From contig CM041083.1 in the NCBI GenBank assembly GCA_023079485.1, positions 170,544,451 to 170,608,450 on the forward strand: a DNA stretch of 64,000 bases. The letters run 5' to 3'. Source of the DNA: Archilochus colubris. Lineage: Eukaryota; Chordata; Aves; Apodiformes; Trochilidae. The notes below the pieces were generated by a model that did no database searches, had not been told where the DNA came from, and saw nothing but the letters and a program-made list of their open reading frames with translations. Below, one piece after another: positions 13,274 to 22,651 of the stretch. Position 1 is the first letter of the stretch, and each line of letters opens with the position of its first letter. A program made the translations under genes and the position numbers.

Positions 13274-13279
13274 TTTATT
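13274..13279 (-). terminator. TSC22D1: TSC22D1 distal poly(A) signal
   Basis: AATAAA on the minus strand about 1.16 kb after the stop codon, followed 20-45 nt downstream by GT-rich sequence. It is the last good signal before the sequence turns into ordinary intergenic DNA, and the implied 3' UTR length suits this gene. Confidence 0.75.
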
Positions 13280-13622
13280 GAAAGTTGACAAGTGCAACAG
13301 TTAAATACATTGACGTGTTACAACTGTTTAAAGAACATGCACAAAAACATATGCATACTACTGTACAGATCATATGCAAAAAATCCATACTGGGAAATCC
13401 ATATTTTTGTTTTTTAATTATTGGGGTGGTTTTTTTTTAAATTACTTGCTAGCGGGGTTTGTTACTTTTTGGAGTGGTTTTTCCTGTCTTGAACCAAACT
13501 ACAATGAACAAAGATTTACTTCAAGATAATCAGCAGCCAGGGAACTTCAGAGGTTACACAAACAGCATAAATCTGCCAAATTCTGAACAGTTGCGTAGGT
13601 GCATTCTTATTTATGTAGCATT

Positions 13623-13644
13623 AAAAAAAAAAAAAAAAAAAAAA
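13623..13644. repeat. A22 / U22 homopolymer in the TSC22D1 3' UTR
   Basis: Twenty-two A on the plus strand, read as 22 U in the TSC22D1 mRNA. A possible binding tract for U-binding proteins, and likely polymorphic. Confidence 0.85.
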
Positions 13645-13870
13645 GACTTTCCAAACTTCTTCAGATCAGCCAATGAAACAACTAAACTTCAATCTGTACA
13701 ACCTAAATAGTTACAGTTTTCTATTTTACAAAGTAATTACACTAAATACACAAATATACAGGAGGCAAATAACCTTCATTGTAATTATCCTATGACCCAA
13801 CTGTATGTCACCTACCTGTTTTCTATATATAATACAGCTTTAATGCACCTGTCCAGTGCTTCAGAAAACG

Positions 13871-13886
13871 GTGCAAATATTTGCAC
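13871..13886. repeat. Perfect 16-bp palindrome in the 3' UTR
   Basis: GTGCAAATATTTGCAC is self-complementary. It lies in the TSC22D1 3' UTR. About one such palindrome is expected by chance in 64 kb. Confidence 0.7.
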
Positions 13887-14196
13887 TTAAGGTTTCAGGT
13901 GACAATTAAGTGTTAAAACACTGAGTTTACCTTTCTCCCTCTTCCTCTTAGATCCTATGCACCAGTCCTCACTTTGGAACCCCAGTGCACTACGGGGGAT
14001 TGAGCCATCACTTCTTACTTCAGTCTATTTCTTCATTTTTCCAAGCTTGAAAAGCACTTGTATCAGTTATATCACTGGATGAGTGGAGGATTTTAAAACA
14101 AACCAAAAGAGCTTCAGGCATGCAGCTTCGTTTCTCGGCCATTTTGCAGAAGCTGCTCGAGTCCCCAGTGTACTTGTGCTAATTCTCTGGAAGAAG

Positions 14197-14207
14197 TTTA
14201 TTTTATT
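14197..14207 (-). terminator. TSC22D1: Candidate proximal poly(A) signal, overlapping AATAAAATAAA
   Basis: Two overlapping AATAAA hexamers on the minus strand, about 240 nt after the TSC22D1 stop. No strong GT-rich element follows closely, so use may be weak. If active, it would remove the U-tract and AUUUA motifs from the mRNA. Confidence 0.4.
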
Positions 14208-14440
14208 CAATCAACCTAAGAACAAAGACTCCTTCAAGCCAAAGGGGGAAGGGATGAAAGAGGGAGACAGATGAGTGCGTAATACAGGGCGGGAGAAAAC
14301 TCTCCTGATGTGTGCAAGGCACGGAGTCCTCAGTCTGGGCTGCAGTGTGCAGTGAAATGGATGAAGGGTGATCCCCGCTAGTCCTTCTTGCCCTGGGCAG
14401 TCCAGAGGCCAAGCAATCATGATGGCAAGGACATCTGGAA

Positions 14441-14698
14441 CTATGCTGAAGGCCCTGAGCCCTGTGATGCTGGCTGAGCAGGCTGCTGCGTTGTCCCTTG
14501 TGACTGGGAAGAGGAAGGTGGGGAACCAGTCTGCAGCTGTGCTTGGAACTGGGCAAGCTGCTCCGGGCTGGCGAGTGTTTTTAGCAGAGTGTTTTCTTGC
14601 TCCAGCTGGGAGTTCTTCTCTATCAGCTCTTTTATTTGCTCTTTGAGGACCTCCACTTCCTCCCTCACCGCATACATCAAGTGACTCTTCACCAGATC
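14441..14698 (-). CDS. TSC22D1: TSC22D1 exon 3: TSC box, leucine zipper, tail
   Basis: Terminal coding exon, 85 codons plus TAG at 14,443-14,441, encoding residues 60-144. It starts [20 protein letters not shown], the rest of the TSC box. The leucine zipper has leucines at residues 77, 84, 91 and 98 (exact heptads), followed by [20 protein letters not shown] and a Ser/Gln/Pro-rich tail ending GSGPSA. There is no basic DNA-binding region ahead of the zipper, as is normal for this family, which is thought to act mainly through dimerisation with other TSC22D proteins and cofactors. The acceptor is TTTCAG (AG at 14,700-14,699) and the phase-0 junction follows Met59. Exons of 125, 52 and 258 nt add up to 144 codons plus stop. 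The frame also stays open upstream into the intron, but the only early starts there are GTG, so that extension is not annotated. Confidence 0.97.
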   Translation of the reverse strand, partial: DLVKSHLMYAVREEVEVLKEQIKELIEKNSQLEQENTLLKTLASPEQLAQFQAQLQTGSPPSSSQSQGTTQQPAQPASQGSGPSA

Positions 14699-15199
14699 CT
14701 GAAACACGGAACACAACACATGTGAGAAGAGCAGCCCAAGTGCCAGCACCGGGTTCCTACCCCCACCCAGCCCAGCTGCAGATGCAGAGCATGCATGCAC
14801 CTTAGCAAGAGAGACGGTGCAAACCCATACATCCATCCATGCTTGGACACAGAGCGCACCCCAGACAGCCCCCCGCTCACATGGAGAACAGACCCTCGGG
14901 AGACTGTGGTCCTCTCGGGAGACAAGGGTCCCCTCGAGCTGGGGCCAGCAGCCACAACGTGCCGGGGGGGGTAGGAGGGCTGGGCCATCCCGGAGGGGAC
15001 AGCGGTACCGGGGTGGGGTGCGGGTGTCACCTCCCCGCCGCACACGTGCGGTCCCAGGCGAGCCGCTGGCCCCGCCCCACCGGGACCTTGGCTCCGCCCC
15101 CCAGCCCCTTGGCCCCGCCCCCCTCCCGCCGGCTGCAGCCAGTTCCCGGCGCAGGTTGCCGCATTTCCCTCCCTCCCGCCGGCCGTGCGCGGCCGCGGG

Positions 15200-15280
15200 T
15201 GACGTCAGAGCGCGCCCCGGCCAATGAGCGCCCGAGTTATTTATAGCCGGGAGTTAAAGGCTCGGAGTTTGCCTAGCAAC
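15200..15280. promoter_or_regulatory. Intronic promoter-like cluster: CRE, CCAAT, TATA, X-box-like
   Basis: In order on the plus strand: a perfect CRE TGACGTCA (15,200-15,207), CCAAT in GGCCAATGAG (15,221-15,225), TTATTTATAG (15,237-15,246), which reads CTATAAATAA on the minus strand, and TTTGCCTAGCAAC (15,268-15,280), close to an RFX X-box. GC boxes at 15,071-15,125 precede it. On the plus strand the order GC boxes, CRE, CCAAT, TATA-like is canonical and predicts a start near 15,268. On the minus strand TATAAATA is the better TATA match and predicts a start near 15,214. Either or both directions may be used. Confidence 0.55.
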
Positions 15281-15887
15281 AGTCGGCAGAGGCTCCCGTG
15301 AGAACGGCTCCAGGCACCGCTCCAGTAACAAAGGGCGGCCGGGCCCCAGGCGCAGCGCGGCGGGACCGAGCCCGGCGGCAGAGCAGGGCGGGGGCCGGGA
15401 TGGTGGTTAACCCCCCCCCCACACACACACACACCCCGGGGGAGAAGCCGGCGGCTCCGGCCACCGCGATACCCGTGGCGGTGGCCGGGAGAAAAGCGCG
15501 GTGGGGGTGATGCCCCGGCTTGCAGCCCGCGGGGGACGCGCCCCCGTTTGGTAGGGGGTAGCGCAGAGCGGGATACGCTAGGAAAGGGATTAAAAAAAAA
15601 AATAAAATGCACCTCGACCCCCGAACCCCGTGTCCCGCTCTTTGTGGGAGGAGGGGTAAAAAAAAAAAACACCAAATGCCGCGCTCTGCCCCTCCCCCGC
15701 CGCACGGAGCCGGGATCAATCGTTTGGGAAGGCAGGAGCCGAAAGCGATGCCGTCATTGCCTGCTCGGCATCGATAGAGAAACGTGCGCATTCCTCACCG
15801 CAGGAACCCTTTGATCAATAAAATAATAACAACGCCAAAAATCAAGCCCCCGAAACCAAAGCCGTGCCCTTTTCCTCCCGGCTCCGC

Positions 15888-15895
15888 TATAAAAA
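15888..15895 (+). promoter_or_regulatory. Plus-strand TATA box in the TSC22D1 intron
   Basis: TATAAAAA flanked by GC-rich DNA (GCTCCGC before, CGCGCCCGCG after), a textbook TATA setting, on the strand opposite to TSC22D1. A start near 15,918 is predicted. A TCF/LEF-like CTTTGATC lies upstream at 15,809-15,816. A transcript from here would run antisense through exon 2, exon 1 and the short-isoform promoter. The first plus-strand AATAAA beyond that promoter is at 17,099-17,104. Confidence 0.45.
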
Positions 15896-15991
15896 CGCGC
15901 CCGCGCAGGGGTTAACCCTCGTCCGCCGCATCCCCATATTGTTTACCGCCTTAAACACGAACCCAGGTTTTATGCCCCGATCGGTACATAC

Positions 15992-16043
15992 CATCGCTTG
16001 CTCGATTTTGTTGTCGATAGCTACCACGCTTGCACCAGAGGAG
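15992..16043 (-). CDS. TSC22D1: TSC22D1 exon 2 (start of TSC box)
   Basis: A 52-nt internal exon that completes codon 42 and encodes residues 43-59, SSGASVVAIDNKIEQAM, the conserved entry to the TSC box shared by TSC22D1-4. The acceptor is a long polypyrimidine tract ending TCTTGCAG (AG at 16,045-16,044). The donor is GCGATG then GTATGT (GT at 15,991-15,990). In the known gene structure this exon is shared with the long isoform, so the acceptor should also receive a distant upstream exon lying outside the window. The last codon, Met59, has a strong initiation context once spliced (G at -3, GAT following), so initiation there would give an 86-residue TSC-box/zipper protein. The exon is too short to be seen as an open frame on its own. 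Confidence 0.95.
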
Positions 16044-16484
16044 CTGCAAGAGAAAAAGAAAAGGGAAAAAAAATTACATTAGCGGCGGCTGAATTATTTA
16101 AGAGACAAGAGACACGAGCACTGGTAGCCAGTTGGCTGAGAAAGTCATCCTCCCGCTGCCCTGGCTGCTGCCTCACCGGGATGCTTCAATGCAGCAAAGC
16201 AACCTGTGAAGCAGCCCCGAACTCCCCTCCTGCAGCCGGATCACATATCCCGAAATTCCGCCTCTCCTCCCCACCCCCCCGCCCCGCTCCCCAGCAGACC
16301 ACAAAGATGGAGCTTAATTGCAGGCTGCGGCAGAAGCGCTCCGCGCCGGGGAGGGCAGCCCCTCCGGGGAGGGGAGGCGAGGCGAGGCGGGCACCCGGTG
16401 CCGCTGCGGCTCCCCCGGACAAAGGAGCCAGCCCGGCGTCCACCTGCCCCGCCGCAGAGCGCCTCGGACACAACACTTATTTAC
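16044..16484 (-). other. TSC22D1: TSC22D1 intron between exons 1 and 2
   Basis: A 441-bp GT-AG intron inside the CpG island. Its 3' end has a pyrimidine tract of about 30 nt directly before the AG. No coding content is seen on either strand. The plus-strand open frame across it (up to 16,507) is antisense to exon 2 and looks like a GC-driven chance frame. Confidence 0.9.
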
Positions 16485-16609
16485 CTACTGTCGAGCCTCA
16501 GGGATGAGTTGTCGGTACCCAGCAAAGACGATAAGAAAGAAATTGAGAAGTGTCTTAGTTGATAAACTCCTAGATCCATTGCCACTGGTCTACAACATTG
16601 GGCATTCAT
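16485..16609 (-). CDS. TSC22D1: TSC22D1 short isoform, coding part of exon 1
   Basis: First coding exon of the 144-residue isoform of TSC22D1, a leucine-zipper regulator of the TSC-22/GILZ family, which forms homo- and heterodimers and acts in TGF-beta responses, growth arrest and apoptosis (family knowledge). The exon encodes residues 1-41 plus two bases of codon 42. It begins MNAQCCRPVAMDLGVYQLRH and continues with the FSISFLSSLLG segment typical of the short TSC22 isoforms. It ends AGTAG followed by the donor GTAAAT (GT at 16,484-16,483) and joins in frame to the exon at 15,992-16,043. The start at 16,609 has a weak context (T at -3, A at +4), while Met11 at 16,579 has a strong one (G at -3, G at +4). 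No ATG lies in the roughly 170 nt upstream. Very sure of identity. Confidence 0.96.
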
Positions 16610-16799
16610 GCAACCGCGGCCAGAAGCGCTCCCTGCCGAAATCGGGTCTCCCTCGCTCCGGACGTGAGCCTGTGCGGGGGCTCCGGGCGGCGGGGCGGTT
16701 CCGCCGGGCAGCGCCGGGACCCTGCGGGGCGCGGGGCTGCGCTCGGCCAGCTCCGAGGTCAGCGCTCCGCCGCGCCGCACAAAACCGGCACGTCCCGGC

Positions 16800-16870
16800 C
16801 CCCCGCATAATTTATGCGCCGCCGCCGCCGACCATTGGCTCCACCGCCGCCCAGGCCACGCCCCCCGGCT
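16800..16870 (-). promoter_or_regulatory. TSC22D1: Promoter of the TSC22D1 short isoform
   Basis: Read on the minus strand, towards the gene: a KLF/GC-type box GGGGGGCGTGG (16,866-16,856), a CCAAT box in AGCCAATGG (CCAAT at 16,838-16,834), then an AT-rich core GCATAAATTATGC (16,817-16,805) embedded in GC-rich DNA. This predicts transcription starting near 16,780 and a 5' UTR of about 170 nt free of upstream ATGs. Spacing and order fit a CCAAT/TATA-like promoter in a CpG island. The exact start is inferred. Confidence 0.7.
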
Positions 16871-17350
16871 CCTTCGCATCTCATTAAGCAGCGCTCCCCC
16901 CCATCACCCTGCCCCGGTAGCGCAGCCCCCCAGCACCGTCCGCGTCCTGCCCGGGCCCTCGGCACCCACGGGACGGCCCCGGCAGCAGAGGGGGATGCTC
17001 TACATACCCCTCCGCTTCCCGTGAAACCCTGACACACGCGGAGCGCCAGGCTTACCGTGCCGATTTCCACCCGCAAGAGTGGACGGAGGGAGGTTTAAAA
17101 TAAAAATAATACTAATGATAATTAAAGGGGCTGGGGAGCGGGGGGAGAGCCGCGGGGTAGCTCAGCGCAGCCTGGCCCGCCACGCTTGCCAGCCCCCGCC
17201 GGCGGGAGTGCGGACGCGACGCCCGTTCCCGCGACAACACCGCCACCTATCGACGCACGGTGGTACCACCCGAACCGCGCCGGTTCGGCCCACTCACTCC
17301 CGGCAGGAGCAAGGAGCAGCGCCGGCTCCCAAGGCAACCCGGTGCCAGAG

Positions 17351-17384
17351 CCACCTGCCGGTACCAGAACCACCTGCCGGTACC
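17351..17384. repeat. Duplicated E-box module
   Basis: The 15-mer CCACCTGCCGGTACC occurs twice (17,351-17,365 and 17,370-17,384), separated by AGAA. Each copy contains CACCTG, the E-box form bound by SNAI/ZEB and E-proteins. It lies upstream of the TSC22D1 short promoter in the CpG island and could be regulatory or just a minisatellite. Confidence 0.55.
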
Positions 17385-17450
17385 GTCCCCCCCCGGCCCT
17401 ACCTCCGCGGCGCCCCGGAGATGGCAGCCCACGGCCGGTAACTCTGCCCA

Positions 17451-18766
17451 AGCGGGCAGATATGCGGGATACGAACCCACCCGGGGATGCACACGCTGCA
17501 AGTAAAAAAGTGTTTCAGGCTCCTGCTAGAGCTGCGATGATCTCTCTGCAGCCCTCCCGCAGGCCTTAATAGCCCGAAAAGACATTGCTGAAACAAATAC
17601 GCAGCCAACACATCATCCACAGTGAGTGCACAGAGCATGAAGCTGCAGATTTCCAGCAAGCCAGCTAATGGTCTTCTGCAGCAACAAGGAAAACGCCTGT
17701 TTACTCGTTTTTATATGGTGCCATACAGCACTTACAAGTTGCTGCACAAGCATTAATAATTTAGGGGAAAAAAAAAAAAATCTCCCACCTAACTGTGGTG
17801 GATGTCTCAACAAACGTTATGTGCTTGTGTCACGAAACTCAGTCACTACAGTCACAGCCCATCCAAGGGATCCTCTCTACCTGTCACAGTCCAGGAGAGC
17901 CAAGGCTGCATCAGAATGCTACAAAATACTGCCACAACAAGCAGACGGCCTCCAAAATCACTATTTTCTAGAGCTGTACTTTCATCAGGCATTACATGAC
18001 TTAAAAGCACAAAAATAAAGTTAAAAACCCTTTTCATTTCCCTGTGACAATCTTCTCCAAGAACTAGAAGTCACATATTTGTCACAGGTGTTGCTCCCAG
18101 AGAAGCAGGAAATCCAGGAGGCACGGAATAATCATCTTAAAGCTAAATTTAGCATTTGCGTATCTGCATCATCCGTCTTAGTTTATTTATGTTGTCCCAG
18201 TCTACTATTCTTTCATTCAGTAATGCCAGAGTAGTACAAACTAATCCTATTCATGGGAGAGGTCACATTTGAGAATAAGAGCTCCTCACGGCCACTTTCC
18301 CAGTACCACATATGATGCTCATCCCATAAGGGTACAGCTCTCACCTTGCCCTTTGGGTGCCTGAGGAAGCTGCAGAGAACAGTACCTAATGGCCTGAAAA
18401 TTAAAGCAAATTTTTAAAATTAAAAAAAAATCAAACTCACACCACACTACAAAAACAAACCCATATCTGCATTGACTTGCAAATTTAGGAGCAACACATA
18501 AAAACATATGCAGCTGGCTCCAACTTCCCAACTACTAAGACAGACAGACACTGATAACCACACATTGCACGTAAACCTCAACTAACTGCTTTCTTTGAGG
18601 AGGCTGCTTACAACACTCAGGAGTACTCACTGCATTCAGTGATCAATGGAGGTGTTTAGCAACAGTTCCAAATGCACATCAGAATCTCTGTCAACTCCTG
18701 TCCTAGACTCATTTAAATTAACGTTCTATGAAAGGTTGGGCTTGAAAAAAAAATTAGTAAGGTCTC
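17451..18766. other. Start of long AT-rich intron upstream of the short isoform
   Basis: CpG density drops after about 17.45 kb. No exon, RNA gene or named repeat recognised. By gene structure this should be intron of the long TSC22D1 isoform (inference). Confidence 0.6.
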
Positions 18767-19240
18767 ACAGAATCACAGAATCAGCTGGGTTGGAAAGGAC
18801 CCCTGAGATCATCACCCTTGATCCTTCACCACCACTGTGGTTCCCAGCCCATGGCACTGAGTGCCACATCCAGTCTCTTCTTAAAAACCTCCGGGGATGG
18901 AGAATCCACCACCTCCCTGGGCAGCCCATTCCAATGCCTGATCACCCTCTCTGTAAAGAAATTCTAATATCCAACCTAAACCTCCCCTGGCAGAGCTTAA
19001 CTCCATGCCCTCTTGTCTTACTGGGAGAAGAGACCAACCCCCCCCCGGCTACCCCCTCCTTTCAGGGAGTTGTAGAGAGCGATGAGGTCTCCCCTGAGCC
19101 TCCTCTTCTCCAGGCTGAACACCCCCAGCTCCTTCAGCTCTTCCTCACAGGACTTGTGCTGGATCCCTTCACAGCCTCCTTGCTCTTCTCTGGACTTTCT
19201 CCAGCTCCTTCCTGAACTGAGGGGCCCAGAACTGGACTAA
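18767..19240 (-). mobile_element. CR1 LINE, 5'-truncated 3' end
   Basis: Starts TCACAGAATCACAGAATC then GCTGGGTTGGAAAGGACC, the reverse complement of a CR1 end. ORF2 C-terminal sequence lies on the minus strand with frame damage; for example, the TTCTTTC stretch is lost at about 18,962. Same subfamily as the copies at 37.2 and 54.5 kb but more diverged. Confidence 0.9.
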
Positions 19241-22200
19241 AATGACTCCTTCTCATGGCAGTTACTCCAGACCTTAGAATTAAGCAAACTTCAGCTGGAC
19301 ACAAACTCGGGCAGTTTTGGTCCCCTCAAGCTCTTCATCTGCAAAGGGCTGAGTAGGTGTAAAAAGGGAGCAGTCCTATCTCTGCTAATTAGATCCTTGT
19401 GAAGTCTCTTGAAGACAGCAACCTCACACGCCTGAACAGCTTTACCCTTGAAATGTCTGCTTTGCTGTTGCAGGAAAGACAGCAGTCATTCATATCTATT
19501 TTAATTTGTACATGTAAAAAGTCATGGATGAGTTCCAAGACATTTGTGCTGCCTTAATGACAATTATTAAATGCCATTGTTCCACTTACAACAGAAGAAT
19601 TAGGATTCTCAGGTAAAATTAACAATAACATCATTCTCTGTAATCTCTATTAATGTATCTTCATGAAAAATAGATATGATCCCAAATCCCACTAAACTCA
19701 TTAACCATCTTCCACTAAGTTCATTGTGCTTTTAGCAAATTCCTTCATTTATTTTTAAATGCCTACAAGCTGAGTTGTGATTCAACAGAAGGCTGTCAGC
19801 TGCGTAAGTAGGACTGATATTAATACGCATGTTCTGCTTTGCCCACCCTGTAAAAAAAAACAAACAAAAAACAAAAAAAAAACCCAGAACAAACCACACG
19901 TGTCCATTTATGGCTGAGTAAACTCTGAGCTCTCAGATCATCTAGGAAATAAAAACCATGACATACCCAAAACTGGGATAGGAGGGTGGGGGAAGTGGAA
20001 GAGCACTGCTAATCTCCACTGTTGTCACCTCAACACTCAGTTATCTGCCTGACAAGGACAGAGACAGAACTCCAAATTTAAAGGTTGGGGGGGGGGCTGT
20101 TGTTGCTATTTAAAAATATCAAATTTTTATGAAATAAAACAATTTAAGGAAAATGTAAGTTTTAAAAAAACAACAACACATCTCTTTCCCCTTCCTTGCT
20201 TTTTTTCCCCTTCTGCCTCCATCATGGCACTCAAGATGGATTTCACTCAGATTTGACTCAGGCCTTTACAGCATGAAGGGAATAAAGATGACCCTGTTCC
20301 TTCTAACCACCTCTTTTAACACCTCATTAACAGACACAACACGATATTAGAGTCCTGCAAACGCTTACAATTCTACATTCCTGGGAGTAGAGGCTGCAGA
20401 ATTCCTGTGAAGCCACTCTTGGGTCAGCACTGGGCTGGACCAATTCAATCCCCTGACAGCCCAGGATGGATGAGGAGAGGCATTTATTTGCTCAGAGCCT
20501 TGCTACAAGGAGGATCACAGGCTTTGGAAGTCTGCATATCTATGGAGCACTCCAGGTGTTTGAAGACTGCATAAAGTAAGAAAACAACTTGAGATAGATT
20601 TCTGAGACACGAGCAGGGCAGAATACAATATACTACTAAAGCAAGTAGATCACCAGCATCTTTGATCCTCAAAAAAATGCTGAAGTGGAAACACAGTATG
20701 GTTGTCAAAGATTTTTAGCACTTCATCTTTTGCAGTGTTTTTCAGCTCTTAAACAATGTTTTTCTCAGTAAGCAATTTCCTCTTGTCTCAATTTAATCAT
20801 GCTAAGCACTTGAAAAAGTGCTTTTCATCTCAAGCACATAATGAGGTAAGCTTCAACCCAAAATATTATTCTCCCTATGCAAGTCTGCTTTGGCACAGAT
20901 CTGCATGCATGGTAAGAAGTTATTTCACTTTACGTTTTTCTCTTTCAAGTACCCTGTCAACGCACACTCCCTTTACATGCCAACATTAAAAGCAATAGAC
21001 ACATAACTCCTGAACTTGAAATAAATCTTGACTTTTGACTGGGTTGCAAAGAGAGCACACCAGAAACCTGATTAGAAAACACCAATTTCTGTCAAGCACA
21101 CTTCCATCTCAAACTATAGACAAGCTCAGATTCTGGGGGATTTCAACTAGTTTTCAACTAGAAAACAAATGCTGAAGAGGTTTAAAAAAAAAACAAAAAC
21201 AAAACCAACAACCAACTGTTACTCAAGACTAGAGTAACTACATTCTACATGACTTCTTTACATGTCCATTGCCATCTAAGGTGAGCAACAAATGGCAAAG
21301 TACTATTCTACCTTAGAATTCATTAATATAAAACTATGTCTGGTGACAACACCCCTCTCCCTCTTATGTCAAACTTACACGAAATTTCTCCAAGCTAATA
21401 ACCTAAAAAGGAAACTGGCTGTAGTTGCCATCAAATACTAAGTGACTGTTTGTTTCAATAGGCCATGATTTTTTCCTTCTTCTCATTAAAGGTATGAGAT
21501 AGACTGGAGACACTGCCCAGTGTTTTGGTTTTTTTCTTCACACAGTAAATCATAATTACTTTTTTAACATACTAAGCCCCACCACCACCCCAAAGAAAGA
21601 AAGAAAGAAAAAAAAACCAAACCCAAAAAGCCCAAAACACATTGACATAGTCTAAATAAAGATCACAATCTCAGCCAACTTCCTTTTCCAGTCTCAAACT
21701 TGTAGCTAGGATTTTGATTTCAAGAAACTGAGCTCCTGAGAACTTACTGCTCAGCTCCAAAGGCAACCACACATTTTATTTCCAGCTTGAACTTGCCAGA
21801 TTTAAAGTTATGTACCTGCTAAGTTCAAGAACCCCTTGCTACCAGATATTACTTCATCAGTTTTCCTAAATGTGTGCTCTCTCCCTCCACAGTAATTTGC
21901 ATCCCTAATTTGGTTTGCTAGGAAGTGTGTTTGAGTTCCATGAAAAACAGATGAAAGGGAAAGCTGTGCAATATGCTAGGGAGATGATGTACTATATTTG
22001 TCATTTATTTATTTTCTAGCCAGATGTGCAAGCATAACTCAATAAATATTCAGTGGAAAGAATACATACACCCTACTGGGGTTCTGAAAATAACCTGACA
22101 GGCTCACTAATCCCAGTACATACCCAGCAGCATCCTGCTGTGTGCTCTGCACACGGGACAGAAGGCTGCAGTTAAAACCAAGAAGATAACTAGGAAAGAT

Positions 22201-22651
22201 CAAAAGACAAACGAGGAGTGGTTCTCACTGGGAATAATGTCTCTCTCTTTCTTTTACAGGCAACTAATTGCTAACTCAACCTTTGTTGTTTTTAATGAGA
22301 ATTATAATGATTCTACCAATTTTAATACTGATAAAATAAAACATAAGGTTTAAATCAAGTACCTGGATATAGACAAACACAGAGATAACCCACTCATTAC
22401 TGGTCACAGAGAACTCTGCAAGGAAATACGAGCCATCTTAAAGCAAGTTAGATGCTTGGAGAGGGATGTGCAGCATCCCCTTTCCCCTGGTCATCCAGAG
22501 ATGACCATGTAGCTATGCAGCTGGGATGAAGGACCCTGATCCCTGTACAGCCAGTTGGTTTCACTGTCTAGCCACAGAGTCAAGTGAGGTGATATTATAA
22601 CTCAAACCCTGAAACTGCATCCAGGTGCTGCACGACCTAAATTTACAGTTG
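19241..22651. other. Non-coding intronic DNA
   Basis: AT-rich, with A/C tracts (19,851-19,885 and 21,181-21,213), a G10 run near 20,086 and GAAA repeats. No gene seen. Confidence 0.6.
21580..21637. repeat. (ACC)n, (GAAA)n and A/C-rich tract
   Basis: CCACCACCACCCC followed by five GAAA-type units and an A/C mixture. Confidence 0.8.

Larger units (their letters stand above)
13255..14440 (-). other. TSC22D1: TSC22D1 3' UTR
   Basis: About 1.19 kb of 3' UTR follows the TAG. The distal poly(A) signal AATAAA is at 13,279-13,274, with GT-rich sequence (TGTTTGTATATTGT) just downstream, so cleavage is expected near 13,255. A proximal overlapping pair of AATAAA signals lies at 14,207-14,197, which would give a 3' UTR of only about 240 nt. 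On the mRNA strand the region contains a run of 22 U (13,644-13,623), scattered AUUUA pentamers near 13,303, 13,567, 13,705 and 13,744, and a perfect 16-bp palindrome at 13,871-13,886. The end point is inferred from signals, not observed. Confidence 0.75.
14699..15991 (-). other. TSC22D1: TSC22D1 intron between exons 2 and 3, with embedded CpG island
   Basis: A 1,293-bp GT-AG intron, unusually GC- and CpG-rich between about 14,870 and 15,560. It carries three CCGCCCC-type GC boxes (15,071-15,125), a perfect CRE, a CCAAT box and TATA-type elements on both strands (listed separately). Low-complexity tracts include C9 plus (CA)n at 15,411-15,434 and A-runs near 15,592 and 15,660. The density of core-promoter motifs is far above what an intron needs only for splicing. 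Confidence 0.85.
14870..17450. promoter_or_regulatory. CpG island over the TSC22D1 short-isoform 5' region
   Basis: Dense CpG dinucleotides and high GC from within the last intron, through exons 2 and 1 and the promoter, to about 17.45 kb, where the sequence returns to AT-rich intron. The island is long for such a compact gene and contains several distinct promoter-like clusters. An AT-only patch at 17,094-17,119 interrupts it. Edges are estimated by eye. Confidence 0.8.

Noticed and set aside
14441..15043. A single 200-codon protein ending in the TSC22 zipper
   Set aside because: The apparent start is GTG, and the first 115 codons read through the intron up to the exon 3 acceptor at 14,699. 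The spliced gene accounts for the conserved part.
15998..16507. A 169-codon plus-strand frame
   Set aside because: It is antisense to TSC22D1 exon 2 and intron in a CpG island, with compositionally biased residues and no family resemblance.
16481..16879. A 132-codon protein including exon 1
   Set aside because: It runs through the promoter upstream and past the splice donor downstream. Only 16,485-16,609 is coding.
17270..17288. CCGAACCG-CGC-CGGTTCGG inverted repeat
   Set aside because: Eight-base arms with a 3-base spacer are expected several times by chance in 64 kb, more so in a CpG island.
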